64,000 nucleotides of DNA from Myxacorys californica WJT36-NPBG1. Its GTDB lineage: Bacteria; Cyanobacteriota; Cyanobacteriia; Leptolyngbyales; Leptolyngbyaceae. Both the position numbers and the translations under genes were made by a program. The DNA lies in assembly GCA_019359315.1 (NCBI GenBank), contig JAHHHO010000006.1:62001-126000 (forward strand), written 5' to 3'. Shown piece by piece: positions 53,241 to 62,530 of this stretch. The notes under the pieces are model-generated. The model had not been told where the DNA came from and did no database searches. It was given only the letters and a program-made list of their open reading frames with translations. The number at the start of each line of letters is the position of its first letter. The first letter of the stretch is position 1.

Positions 53241-53558
53241 ATGACTTACTTCCAAGAAGCGAAAGCCCATTTCATTGCTTCCCATCAGAATCCCATTAAT
53301 CAAGCGCTCCATCATCTGACGAATCTGCTGGCGATCGCTGCCGTTGTCTACTTGTTTATCGATTGGCAAATCACGCTGCTGTGCCTGGTACTGACGCAAG
53401 TGTTTGCTCTCGGTGGACATGCTGTGTTCGAGAAAAACGAGCCTGCCTTTGTGAAATATCCCGGCATCACTATTCTCGCGTCCTTGCAATGGTCGTTTGA
53501 GAATTGGTTTGGTGTGCGCCAACTCTGGCAACGCTCCAAATCTAGAGTCAGAGCTTAA
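53241..53558 (+). CDS. Mpo1-like (DUF962-type) membrane protein
   Basis: Yeast Mpo1 is an iron-dependent dioxygenase that shortens 2-hydroxy fatty acids by alpha-oxidation. The 105-residue protein has the family N-terminus FQEAKAHFIASHQNPINQAL (His15 and the Asn-Pro-Ile-Asn turn), His24/His25 behind it, two or so hydrophobic helices (about 30-58), and GGHAVFEKNEPAFVKYP (59-74), which matches Mpo1. The preceding gene codes for a fatty-acid-hydroxylase-like protein. A link between the two, hydroxylation then alpha-oxidation, is plausible but not shown; they have separate transcription units. Confidence 0.75.
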   Translation: MTYFQEAKAHFIASHQNPINQALHHLTNLLAIAAVVYLFIDWQITLLCLVLTQVFALGGHAVFEKNEPAFVKYPGITILASLQWSFENWFGVRQLWQRSKSRVRA

Positions 53559-53566
53559 AGTCTTTG

Positions 53567-53654
53567 CCCTCATCCCCTAGCCCCTTCTCCCACGGGAGAA
53601 GGGGAATTGGATCTCTTACTCCCCTCTCCCACGGAAGAGGGGCAGGGGGTGAGA
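53567..53654. repeat. Copy 3 of the dispersed 82-88 bp repeat
   Basis: Begins CCCTCATCCCCTAGCCCCTT and ends GCAGGGGGTGAGA. It contains the perfect hairpin CCCTTCTCC-CACG-GGAGAAGGG at 53582-53603. Between the Mpo1-like gene and the amidohydrolase gene. Its end carries a false in-frame extension of the latter. Confidence 0.8.
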
Positions 53655-53696
53655 GCGTACCCTCTATTGCTACACACAAGCCTTCACGGAGTCCCT

Positions 53697-55097
53697 ATGT
53701 ATCAAGGTTTACTAGTTGTTGATGCTGACGCCCACAAGTTAGAAAATCCATTGATTATTCGCGACTACATTCCAGAGGAGTATCGCGATCGCGTGGGCTT
53801 AATTGTTGACAACCTCGGCGATCAGCGCATGCGAGTGATTGATTTCAATCCCCAAACTGGACAGAACGATCTCGTTCGGCTCTTTCCGCAACCCCAAGGA
53901 TTGGGTAAGGGTGGGTTTCGGAATTTGCACCCCGAAACGACACTTGGAGCAATGTTTAACGATGTCCGTGTCGCTCACATGGATCAAGAAGGTGTTGATG
54001 TTCAGGTGATTTACGGGACGTGGAATCTCAGTTTTTCTAGCTACCTTGATAAGGATTTAGCGATCGCACTTTGTCGCGCCTACAACAACTACATGGCAGA
54101 TGACTGTCGCAGCCATAGCGATCGCCTCAAGCCGATCGGAGTACTGCCGCTGCAAGATGTAGACGAAGCGGTAAAAGAAATGTATCGCTGCGTGAACGAA
54201 CTTGGCATGATCGGCATCTCGGTCGCTCCGAATATTGCCGTTCCTCATCCCAAAGCGCCCGATGCTTTCCCTGAAATTCGCACCTGCAAAACGCTGAGCC
54301 ATCCTGACTTTGAGCCAATTTTGCGGGCAGCCGTAGATCTCGATATTGCGATCGGGCTACATGGCGGACCCGGTTCTTACATGGTGGGTGGGCTGTCTGA
54401 TCATACCGAAACCTTTGTTCTGAGCCATATTTTTGTGCAGCGCAACCAGCAGCAGCTTGCCCTAGCGCGGATGGTGTTTGATGGCGTATTCGAGCGCTTC
54501 CCGACGCTCAGAGTTGGCTTCCTGGAAGGAGGCTGCGGTTGGATTCCCGATCTGGCTCATTCGTTCCACGAGCATTGGGAGAAGCGAATTCGCGATTTTG
54601 ATCCCAAGCATCCTTACCGTCCGTCATTGGTTGATTTCACAAAACTGATGATTCAAGAACGCGGTATCCACAACAGCAGCAACATCATGTCTCAGGCGAA
54701 AAACCTGTTTGATCTGATGTGGACAAAGCAACACGATCCCAGCAAGATTGACGACGCCAGCTTATACGAACACGCTGATCTGCGTCACCGCGATCCGATG
54801 GAGTATTTCGCACGCGGACAAATCTTCGCGTCGTTTGAATCCGATGATCCCGCTCCTGCCTATCTTCACACTGGGATGGGCGAAATGGGCAAACACATCG
54901 CCTGTTTCTCAGGAGACTATGGGCATTGGGACGGCGTCCTTCGCAATTGCGTTTCCTCTGTTGCCGAAGTGACCGACTACGATCGCGACCATCTCGCCCT
55001 GCTGTTTGCGGGAAATGCCTTGGCGCTATATGGCGATCGCTTAAAAAACACTCTGCCCCAAACCACAAGTAGTGATTTGGTTGGGGCCAGACGCTAG
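53697..55097 (+). CDS. Amidohydrolase-2 family metal-dependent hydrolase
   Basis: TIM-barrel amidohydrolase related to aminocarboxymuconate semialdehyde decarboxylases (COG2159). It begins MYQGLLVVDADAHKLENPLI, where DADAH carries the first metal ligands. AIGLHGGPG (about 217-225) and FLEGGCGWIPDL (about 278-289) are barrel-strand motifs, and FSGDYGHWDG (about 403-412) contains the final Asp. The frame opens at 53607 inside the repeat, so ATG 53697 is the real start. Full length 466 residues, longer than the classical 330-residue members, with an insertion between about 315 and 390. Substrate unknown. Confidence 0.85.
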   Translation: MYQGLLVVDADAHKLENPLIIRDYIPEEYRDRVGLIVDNLGDQRMRVIDFNPQTGQNDLVRLFPQPQGLGKGGFRNLHPETTLGAMFNDVRVAHMDQEGVDVQVIYGTWNLSFSSYLDKDLAIALCRAYNNYMADDCRSHSDRLKPIGVLPLQDVDEAVKEMYRCVNELGMIGISVAPNIAVPHPKAPDAFPEIRTCKTLSHPDFEPILRAAVDLDIAIGLHGGPGSYMVGGLSDHTETFVLSHIFVQRNQQQLALARMVFDGVFERFPTLRVGFLEGGCGWIPDLAHSFHEHWEKRIRDFDPKHPYRPSLVDFTKLMIQERGIHNSSNIMSQAKNLFDLMWTKQHDPSKIDDASLYEHADLRHRDPMEYFARGQIFASFESDDPAPAYLHTGMGEMGKHIACFSGDYGHWDGVLRNCVSSVAEVTDYDRDHLALLFAGNALALYGDRLKNTLPQTTSSDLVGARR

Positions 55098-55277
55098 TAG
55101 TTCGTCAAGCGAAGAATGAGGGGTAAAGTGAATCCGTGTTCTCTTTTGATCCCTCCTTCGTTTGGCATTGAACCCCATCAAGAGAACCGTTTCGGGAACG
55201 GGTCGTTCTGATTCTCAGTCAGTCACCTAGACTAGATTTAACGATCCGCATCCACCCATAGTTCTAGTTCTCCCTCT

Positions 55278-56561
55278 ATGCCCTCGATCGCTCGAAAAAA
55301 TCTCTTTGAAGACATTCCTCGGTTTCTCGTCGCCCAAGCGGGCATTATGTTTGCTGTCAGCCTCGTTACGATCCAAATTGGCATCCTCAAAGGCTTTACT
55401 CGCTCCACCGCTCGCCTGATTGATCAATCCAATGTCGATCTGTGGGTGGCCGCAAAAGACATGGTGCATTTGGAGTTAAGTTCTGCGATCGTAGCTGAAC
55501 GAGTGGTGCAAGCCCAAAAAGTTGAAGGCGTCGATCGCGCCGAAGCTTTGATGATTCGTTCCAGCATTTGGCGCGACCAGTCAGGAAATATCACCCCAAT
55601 CAGAATTTTTGGATTTGATCCTAGTACCCGCATGTTTGCGGGCTTTGAGATTCCAAAAGGTAAACTTGACTCGCTCAAACAGCCTTACACCGTCATGGTC
55701 GATCAAGGCAGCTTGAAATTTTTGAGCCTAGATCAAGTCAGCGATCCTCCAGAGACTTCTCCAGCCAATCGCGGCAGCATTGGAGCGTTTGGGGCACTGC
55801 CCGCTCAGATTGTTGGACTTTCCAAAGATACTCAATCGATCGCCTCTAGTGTCTTTATCTTCACATCGCTAGAGAACGCAAACGCTTACGGTACGGCAGG
55901 TTTAAACAGTTCAATCAACTGCATTCGACAATCGTCTGGTGAGTTGTCTTGTGTCAATAATTTTGAAAATCAGTCTCTGAACGCCGCTCCGGTAGACGCT
56001 CCTCCCCCCCGTCGCCTGACGATCGCTGATCCAATCTCCTTTGTCATGATTCGCGCCAAGGCTGGGCAAGACTTGGGGCAACTGAAGCAGCGTCTCGAAT
56101 CTACCTTGCCCGGAACGCATGTCTACACTCAAGCCCAAATGTCAACCATTACCCGTAACTATTGGGAACAGCGCACTGGTGTTGGCTTTGTACTTGGACT
56201 CGGGGCAACGGTCGGCTTCATTGTCGGTATGGTGATCGTTGGACAAATTCTCTACTCGTCTGTTGCCGATCACCTGCGCGAATTTGGAACTCTCAAAGCA
56301 ATGGGTGCGTCAAACTGGGTAATATACAGCGTGATTTTGGAACAAGCGCTATGGATGGCAGTCCTGGGTTACATCCCTAGTATTGCTTTGTGTTTGGGGC
56401 TGGGTGCATGGACACAAGCGGCTAAAGGCATCATGATTTTGATTACTCCAGCGACGGCAGGCGGCATTTTGGTACTTACGGTGGTGATGTGTGTTGGTTC
56501 AGCCCTCTTTGCGGTTCAGAAAGTGATGCGGGTTGATCCAGCGATCGTCTTTAAGGCGTAG
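55278..56561 (+). CDS. ABC transporter permease of the DevC/MacB (FtsX) type
   Basis: Four-helix FtsX-type permease of an exporter: an N-terminal helix (LVAQAGIMFAVSLVTIQIGI, about 17-37), a large extracytoplasmic domain (about 45-290) with a Cys pair (NCIRQSSGELSC), and three C-terminal helices (VGFVLGLGATVGFIVGMVIV onwards). LREFGTLKAMGASNWVIYSV is the coupling-helix region. In cyanobacteria DevBCA exports glycolipids or other hydrophobic compounds, often with a TolC partner. The partner ATPase gene is 314 nt downstream; no DevB adaptor gene is visible. Confidence 0.85.
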   Translation: MPSIARKNLFEDIPRFLVAQAGIMFAVSLVTIQIGILKGFTRSTARLIDQSNVDLWVAAKDMVHLELSSAIVAERVVQAQKVEGVDRAEALMIRSSIWRDQSGNITPIRIFGFDPSTRMFAGFEIPKGKLDSLKQPYTVMVDQGSLKFLSLDQVSDPPETSPANRGSIGAFGALPAQIVGLSKDTQSIASSVFIFTSLENANAYGTAGLNSSINCIRQSSGELSCVNNFENQSLNAAPVDAPPPRRLTIADPISFVMIRAKAGQDLGQLKQRLESTLPGTHVYTQAQMSTITRNYWEQRTGVGFVLGLGATVGFIVGMVIVGQILYSSVADHLREFGTLKAMGASNWVIYSVILEQALWMAVLGYIPSIALCLGLGAWTQAAKGIMILITPATAGGILVLTVVMCVGSALFAVQKVMRVDPAIVFKA

Positions 56562-56875
56562 TAGAATCTCTAACCAATAATACGGCGATCTTCTGACAAA
56601 CGATAAAACCGCGACAGAGCAAAGGTTCGGGCGCTGATGTGTCACACCTATCCTCCCTCCGCCAAATTTTATCCTTTAAAATAAGAGTTGAGGTTCTACG
56701 CCGTTTTCAGCAGAAGCCCGATTGCTCTAGGTAAACTACTTCTATAAGGAGGTTTTAATCTGAACTCCATCTGGATTCCAGATTTTCGATTAGAAGTAAT
56801 CTTTAGCAACATCTGTTTGAACTGCTCCCCACACCATCGCTGTCTAAGTTTTGTCCGCCCTTTTTATTTAAACGA
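56562..56875. other. Intergenic region with an orphan Shine-Dalgarno
   Basis: No canonical gene. AAGGAGG at 56749-56755 is a near perfect ribosome binding site but is followed by CTG (at about 56760) rather than ATG/GTG/TTG. From that CTG a 39-codon frame runs to a TGA that overlaps the ATG of the next gene by 4 nt (GAATGA). The rest is featureless. Confidence 0.4.
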
Positions 56876-57634
56876 ATGACTGCTACCTCGATCGAATTAA
56901 TACACGGTTCTAGGAGTCACACTAGTACTGTTCGTTCTACATACATTGACCGGGCAGAGACAAACGCGATCGCTGCTTGTGGGATCGAGATGGTGTACCA
57001 CACGGGTGCAGAAAACTATCAAGCCTTAAAACAAGTCGATCTAGAAGTTAAGTTTGGCGATATTCAGCTTTTGATGGGTCCGTCGGGGTCTGGGAAGACG
57101 ACGTTCTTGTCAATCTTGGCAGGAATTTTGACGCCTAGCGGTGGCAGTGTACGCCTTTTGGGTCAAGAAATCACGAAACTATCTAGCAGCAAACTGGCGC
57201 AGTTTCGCCTAGAAAATATCGGTTTCATCTTTCAAGGATTTAATCTGTTTCCAGCGCTGACAGCGCTCGAAAACGTTGAAGTGGCTCTGAAACTAAAAGG
57301 GATTCGTAAGACGGCCGCTCATCAGCAAGCTCAAGAGTTACTAGAACAAGTTGGACTGAGTGATAAGGGGAAGCGCTTGCCGCAAGACTTGTCAGGCGGA
57401 CAAAAGCAGCGGGTAGCGATCGCGCGTGCTTTGGCTGGAAATCCACAACTGATCATGGCAGACGAGCCAACGGCCGCTCTCGACTCTCAAAATGGTCATG
57501 CGGTGATCGAACTGCTGCGCAACCTTGCCAAGGAAAAAGGTCGCACCGTTCTGATTGTGACTCACGATCCGCGCATCATTGATGTTGCTGACCACGTGGC
57601 TTATCTTGAAGACGGAATTATGCGTGACTCATAA
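56876..57634 (+). CDS. ABC transporter ATP-binding protein (DevA/LolD/MacB type)
   Basis: Drives the permease encoded upstream. Walker A GPSGSGKTTFLSI (68-80), Q-loop IGFIFQGFNLFPALT (about 117-131), signature LSGGQKQRVAIARAL (172-186), Walker B LIMADEPTAALD (about 194-205) and the H-loop VLIVTHDPRI. The first 35 residues before the beta-1 strand (MVYHTGAENYQALKQVDLEV) are unusual in composition and could be an artefact of start choice, since ATG 56876 is the only upstream ATG and the next, at MVYHTG, lies close to the domain. Function in a DevCA-like exporter is inferred from adjacency. Confidence 0.9.
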   Translation: MTATSIELIHGSRSHTSTVRSTYIDRAETNAIAACGIEMVYHTGAENYQALKQVDLEVKFGDIQLLMGPSGSGKTTFLSILAGILTPSGGSVRLLGQEITKLSSSKLAQFRLENIGFIFQGFNLFPALTALENVEVALKLKGIRKTAAHQQAQELLEQVGLSDKGKRLPQDLSGGQKQRVAIARALAGNPQLIMADEPTAALDSQNGHAVIELLRNLAKEKGRTVLIVTHDPRIIDVADHVAYLEDGIMRDS

Positions 57635-57957
57635 TCGATAGATTACTAGTCGATAGACTGCCAGATCCTAGACTCAAGAGAAACAGTAGAAGAGTAATTT
57701 CTCTTGCCTGATGATGCCACTGCAATAGGTTTCTTGCACGTTTGTAAGAAGTTTACTGCAGTGGCATCATCATTTATCTAGCTCAATGAGCCTGAAGGTT
57801 TGCCATAACCGCTGCATCAGCCAGCACAAGATGATGAATTTGAGTTGCGACGGAAACTCAATCGCTAAATTGCACCACTCGTAACGAGATTCCATTGGAG
57901 CCTGTTAACGTTCCCTCCATAACTTTGAGAATAGAGAGAAAGACTAGAGGTAACGGC
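57635..57957. other. Intergenic region with a long hairpin
   Basis: No gene. GATGATGCCACTGCA (57710-57724) and TGCAGTGGCATCATC (57757-57771) form a perfect 15-bp inverted repeat whose 32-nt loop contains an inner TTCTT/AAGAA pairing. It may terminate the ABC transporter transcript from the left and the minus gene from the right. The remaining sequence is featureless. Confidence 0.6.
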
Positions 57958-58365
57958 TCAAATAAAACGCTCCGCTTCGGGGTCAAAGACGACGGCTTTT
58001 GGAAGCTCTTTCATCGCTTTGAGAACCAACACATAATCATCGAAATACTCTAAGTCGGGATCGGCATCACAACTGATATCAAACCGGAATCCATAAGTCG
58101 CTAACGTGGATTGATCAGCGCGATCGCTGCCAAATAATTCCACAATGCCTTGAGTTTCTTCTAAAACGGTGGGAGAGGAATCTGCCCAGACGTATAGCGA
58201 CCAATCATTAATAAACAGCGTCAGTTGAGATTCCTCTCGAAATACTTCGATTGCGCCACTCCGTCCTGCTGGCGTTGAACTGAGCGCCGATCGCAGTTTC
58301 GCCTCAACTTGCTGAAGCGACACCGAAGTGTCGGTAGGGAGTAACACCATTGCTGTGTATGACAT
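57958..58365 (-). CDS. Conserved hypothetical protein
   Basis: 135 residues, soluble, starting MSYTAMVLLPTDTSVSLQQV. Beta/alpha pattern: ESQLTLFINDWSLYVWADSS and RFDISCDADPDLEYFDDYVL, ending in a strand/helix FDPEAERFI. No catalytic motif and no membrane segment. It has an Imm- or SMI-like feel, but I cannot name a family. It has no partner on its strand. Confidence 0.6.
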   Translation of the reverse strand: MSYTAMVLLPTDTSVSLQQVEAKLRSALSSTPAGRSGAIEVFREESQLTLFINDWSLYVWADSSPTVLEETQGIVELFGSDRADQSTLATYGFRFDISCDADPDLEYFDDYVLVLKAMKELPKAVVFDPEAERFI

Positions 58366-58680
58366 CTAGAACGTTCTCACTCAACAATAAAGCCGATTTC
58401 CGAAAAAACTCGTGACAAGGAATTCTCTAGTCTTAATTCTTTAGTCTTCTTAATTCTTTAGTCTATAGAGGAAAGGGTTGCGAAAAATGCGTTTCCCTGT
58501 AGAATTGCACAAACTTATCAAACAAATCCTAGAGGCAGGTGCTTTGCTGGCAGCAAAGAATTTCAATTCGTGTAGATCATCCGTTCTAAGTATGTTATCA
58601 ATGATAGAAATCACCCAATTTTCGTTCATAGCATCGGTTCGAGGCTACACTAAACACTGATTTTTACCGTTCTCTAACTA
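58366..58680. other. Intergenic region upstream of smc
   Basis: No gene supported. A short tandem duplication of TTAATTCTTTAGTC lies near 58432-58465. A 57-codon frame from ATG 58487 has a possible purine-rich ribosome binding site but no convincing protein features. The smc promoter should lie here. Confidence 0.4.
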
Positions 58681-61600
58681 TTGCCTGTGTACGTCAAGCG
58701 CGTTGAACTAACTAACTTTAAATCGTTTGGGGGCACGACGCCAATTCCGTTGCTGCCAGGATTTACTGTGATTTCAGGTCCAAACGGATCTGGAAAGTCG
58801 AATTTGTTAGATGCGCTACTGTTCTGTTTGGGTTTAGCAGGCTCGAAAGGAATGCGGGCGGAGCGGTTGCCTGACTTGGTGAATCAAACGCAGAGCAGCA
58901 AAGGCCGATCAACTGTGGAAGCGATCGTCACGGCGACGTTTGATCTGTCAGATGAATTGGATGTTCTCAATGCGTTAATCAACCCGAATGAAGAGAACGC
59001 GGATGTTTCACTGAATCATTCTAATGGTCATCTTACCAACGGCAATGGACACGCTTCAAAAGATCATGAGTTAAATGGGCACACCGATAAGAATGGCAAT
59101 GGAAACGGCATCATTAACGCAGAGTGGAGCGTGACGCGCAAGCTCCGAGTCACACAACAAGGAACTTACACTTCAAATTATTTTATCAATGGTGAACCGT
59201 GCACGTTAACTGAGCTACACGATCAGTTAAATCGCTTGCGTATTTACCCTGAGGGTTACAATGTTGTGCTTCAGGGAGACGTAACCCGGATTATCTCGAT
59301 GAATGGACGAGAACGGCGGGAAATTATTGATGAATTAGCAGGCGTAGCATCGTTCGATCGCAAGATTAATCAAGCTAAAGATAAACTCAACGCGGTTAAA
59401 GAACAAGAAGATAAATTTCGCATCGTTGAAACTGAATTGATTGCTCAGCGCGATCGCTTAGCGCAAGACCGGATCAAAGCCGAGAAATATAAGAAACTCC
59501 GGGCGGACGTGCAGGCAAAAGAACTGTGGGAAGTCGTCATTCGCTTCCAAGATGCAGAAAAGAACGTTAGAAAGGTACAGGAGCAAATTGAGTCTGATGA
59601 CAAGCAAACGATCAGTCTTACAGAACAATTAACCGTCTTACAAACAGAGATTGAGAAAACATCTGTTGAATTAGAAAAACTCAACGTGATTGTGCGATCG
59701 CTGGGCGAAGAAGAACAGATTGCCATTCAGTCAACCTTAGCCACTCGTGAAGCAGAACTGAGGCAACTCCAGCGTCAAGCAGAAGATTTAACGGCGGCAA
59801 GAGCCGAATTAGCCAAAGGGTTAGCGCGATCGCAGCAAGACCTCAGTGAGCATCTGCAAATGCTAGAGTCCCTGACTCTAGAGCAACAGAGCGTTGGTTC
59901 GAGAGAACTTGCGATCGCCACTCACCACCGCGACACCGCTCGCCAAAATTTAGAACAAAAACGCGAGGAAGCGAGTCATTCTGCGGCGAGTGCAGAAGCG
60001 TGGGTACAAGAACAAACGCAACTCCATCACCAAATTGAAACCTTAACGAAAACGCTTGAACCTCAGCGTACCGAACAAGCGCGGTTGCGCGAGAAAACCG
60101 AGCAACTCGAACGCCAAGTCCAAGAGCAAGCCAACATGCTACAACAGGCGGAACAGCAGCTTGCTCAGAAACAAACAGAATCTGCCGATCTCACTGCTCA
60201 ATTAGAGGTGCAGACCCATCAAGTTCAATTCTCTGCCCAAGCCGTTTCGGAAGCCGAAGGTGAATTAAAGCTTCAACAAGAAACTCAAACGCGATTGTTA
60301 AATGAACAACGAGAAAAACAACGCAAGTTAGATAGATTAGAAGCGCAGGCGCAAGCCACTCAAGAAGCGCAAGGCACACAGGCATCTCAAGTCATTTTGC
60401 AGATGGGATTGTCGGGCGTGTGTGGGCTAGTGGCACAATTAGGACAGGTTGAACCGCGCTATCAGCTTGCGGTCGAGACGGCAGCAGGCGGACGATTGGC
60501 AAGCATCGTCGTGGAGGATGACGCGATCGCAGCGGCGGCGATCGAAATTCTCAAACAAAAACGCGCTGGACGCGCCACGTTCTTACCGATCAACAAAATT
60601 AGAGCGCCTCATATTCCGAACCTTTCGACTCAGCGACCAATGCGCGGCTGTGTCGATTACGCCGTCAATCTGATCGATTTTGAAGACAAGTATTACAACA
60701 TTTTTGCTTACGTCTTTGGCACAACGCTGATTTTTGAAACGCTAGAGGATGCCCGTCGTCATCTCGGACAGCACCGCATTGTCACCCTGACCGGAGAATT
60801 GCTAGAAGCCAGTGGCGCGATGACCGGAGGCAGTACGGGACATCGATCGTCGCTGAAGTTTGGCAACGCTACTGCCGCTGAGTCACCCGAAATTGTTTCG
60901 CTGCGATCGCGCCTCAACGAAATTGATCGCATTCTGGCGCATTGTGACAGCGCGATCGCCAAAGCCAGCGATCGCCAAAAAGAGCGAACTGGAGCGCTCA
61001 TCGAAGCACGGCAACAACTCCGAGAACTCCAGATTAAGGCGGAGCAAACCCAAAAAGAGGTCAAGCAACTCGAAAAGCAGCGCGATCTCCTCGCGCCACA
61101 GCTTAAAGCCAATCGAGAAGCTCTGGCGACGGCTCAGCATCGATTGCAAGCGCTAGATACTGGAGTGCCGATTCAAGAACGGCAGCTCGACGAGATTCGT
61201 CAGGCTTTAGCAACATTAGAGCAGTCTCAAACGCACAGCGAATGGCAACACATTCAAGCTGGGTTGCGATCGCTAGAAGCCGACCTGAATGAGAAAGAAC
61301 TGGCGCTCCGGGGAATTGAACAACGCATCCAAACCCTCGAAACTCAGCGTCAGCGACTGCAAGAGAAGATCGAACAGGGACAAATTCGGATTGGGGAGCA
61401 GCGATCGCAGCAAACCATCCAACTTCAGCAGCAAACCGAAAATTCCAATCTGCAAGTCACCGTTCGGCAACAGGTTGCCGAATTGAGTGCCGCGATGTCC
61501 GCGCTGGATCAAAAACTAGGCGAAGAACGGCGCAAGCGAGATGCGATCGATCGTCAACTCCGAGATCAGCAAACCAACCAGCAGCAACTGACCTGGCAAC

Positions 61601-62385
61601 GCGATAAAGTCCATGAAACGAGCCAAGCCCGCCGCGCTGAACTGATCGAACTGCAAGCACAATTAGAAACCCAGCGTGCCGATTTGCCCGATCCCTTACC
61701 TGAAATTCCAGCCGACGCCGATCGCAACTTAGGACAACTCCAGCACGAGATTCGCTCGATGCAGAAACGGCTCCAAGCAATGGAACCCGTGAACATGCTG
61801 GCGCTGGAAGAGTACGATCGCACCCAAGCCCGCCTCGAAGAACTGACTGAAAAATTAAGAACCCTAGAAGACGAGCGCACCGAACTGTTGCTCAGAATCG
61901 AAACGTTCACAACCTTGCGTCGCCGCGCCTTTATGGAAGCTTACGAAGCCGTAGACATCAACTTCCAGGCGATTTTTGCGACCCTTTCTGAGGGCGACGG
62001 ACGGCTGCAACTCGAAGATCCTGAAGATCCCTTCAATGGTGGACTCAACCTGATTGCTCACCCAAAAGGCAAACCTGTTCAGCGACTTGCTTCGATGTCG
62101 GGAGGCGAAAAATCCCTGACGGCGCTCAGTTTTATCTTTGCTTTGCAGCGCTATCGACCCTCCCCCTTCTATGCCTTTGACGAAGTAGACATGTTCCTAG
62201 ACGGCGCAAACGTGGAGCGATTGTCTAGAATGATCAAACAGCAGGCACAGCAAGCGCAGTTTATTGTGGTGAGTCTGCGTCGTCCGATGATTGAATCGGC
62301 GCAACGAACAATCGGGGTCACTCAAGCGCGGGGAGCCTACACCCAAGTTTTGGGGATCAAACTGCCGCAAAGTGCCCCTGTTTAG
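58681..62385 (+). CDS. smc: Chromosome segregation protein SMC
   Basis: ABC-like ATPase of the condensin complex that organises and segregates the chromosome. Head motifs: Walker A GPNGSGKSNLLDA (33-45) and, near the C-terminus, SMSGGEKSLTALSF (about 1139-1152) and FYAFDEVDMFLDG (about 1162-1174). Two coiled-coil arms (about 180-540 and 700-1050) flank a hinge with GVCGLVAQLGQVEPRYQLAV. An Asn/Gly/His-rich, low-complexity insertion (about residues 103-146, HSNGHLTNGNGHASKDHELN) interrupts the N-terminal head domain. Start TTG 58681; GTG 58687 is an alternative. ScpA and ScpB are not adjacent. A PRC-barrel gene follows after 145 nt. Confidence 0.96.
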   Translation: MPVYVKRVELTNFKSFGGTTPIPLLPGFTVISGPNGSGKSNLLDALLFCLGLAGSKGMRAERLPDLVNQTQSSKGRSTVEAIVTATFDLSDELDVLNALINPNEENADVSLNHSNGHLTNGNGHASKDHELNGHTDKNGNGNGIINAEWSVTRKLRVTQQGTYTSNYFINGEPCTLTELHDQLNRLRIYPEGYNVVLQGDVTRIISMNGRERREIIDELAGVASFDRKINQAKDKLNAVKEQEDKFRIVETELIAQRDRLAQDRIKAEKYKKLRADVQAKELWEVVIRFQDAEKNVRKVQEQIESDDKQTISLTEQLTVLQTEIEKTSVELEKLNVIVRSLGEEEQIAIQSTLATREAELRQLQRQAEDLTAARAELAKGLARSQQDLSEHLQMLESLTLEQQSVGSRELAIATHHRDTARQNLEQKREEASHSAASAEAWVQEQTQLHHQIETLTKTLEPQRTEQARLREKTEQLERQVQEQANMLQQAEQQLAQKQTESADLTAQLEVQTHQVQFSAQAVSEAEGELKLQQETQTRLLNEQREKQRKLDRLEAQAQATQEAQGTQASQVILQMGLSGVCGLVAQLGQVEPRYQLAVETAAGGRLASIVVEDDAIAAAAIEILKQKRAGRATFLPINKIRAPHIPNLSTQRPMRGCVDYAVNLIDFEDKYYNIFAYVFGTTLIFETLEDARRHLGQHRIVTLTGELLEASGAMTGGSTGHRSSLKFGNATAAESPEIVSLRSRLNEIDRILAHCDSAIAKASDRQKERTGALIEARQQLRELQIKAEQTQKEVKQLEKQRDLLAPQLKANREALATAQHRLQALDTGVPIQERQLDEIRQALATLEQSQTHSEWQHIQAGLRSLEADLNEKELALRGIEQRIQTLETQRQRLQEKIEQGQIRIGEQRSQQTIQLQQQTENSNLQVTVRQQVAELSAAMSALDQKLGEERRKRDAIDRQLRDQQTNQQQLTWQRDKVHETSQARRAELIELQAQLETQRADLPDPLPEIPADADRNLGQLQHEIRSMQKRLQAMEPVNMLALEEYDRTQARLEELTEKLRTLEDERTELLLRIETFTTLRRRAFMEAYEAVDINFQAIFATLSEGDGRLQLEDPEDPFNGGLNLIAHPKGKPVQRLASMSGGEKSLTALSFIFALQRYRPSPFYAFDEVDMFLDGANVERLSRMIKQQAQQAQFIVVSLRRPMIESAQRTIGVTQARGAYTQVLGIKLPQSAPV

Positions 62386-62530
62386 AGCATCGCTTAAACC
62401 ATTTCTACCGAATCTTTCCGGTAGGGATTCCCGCTACCCTCAGATCGCATACCCGTAGGTATATGATGATGGGGTTCGGAACTATGATTTTAGTAATTAG
62501 ACCAGATTTGTAAGCAGGATTCGGGACATA

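Noticed and set aside
53607-53696. 30-codon extension of the amidohydrolase
   Set aside because: The first half is encoded by the repeat element copy 3; the family start is at MYQGLLVVDADAH.
58478-58660. 60-codon frame upstream of smc
   Set aside because: It begins with TTG, has an internal ATG and a purine-rich stretch, but the sequence has no recognisable features and is close to the expected length of random open frames in this AT-rich spacer.
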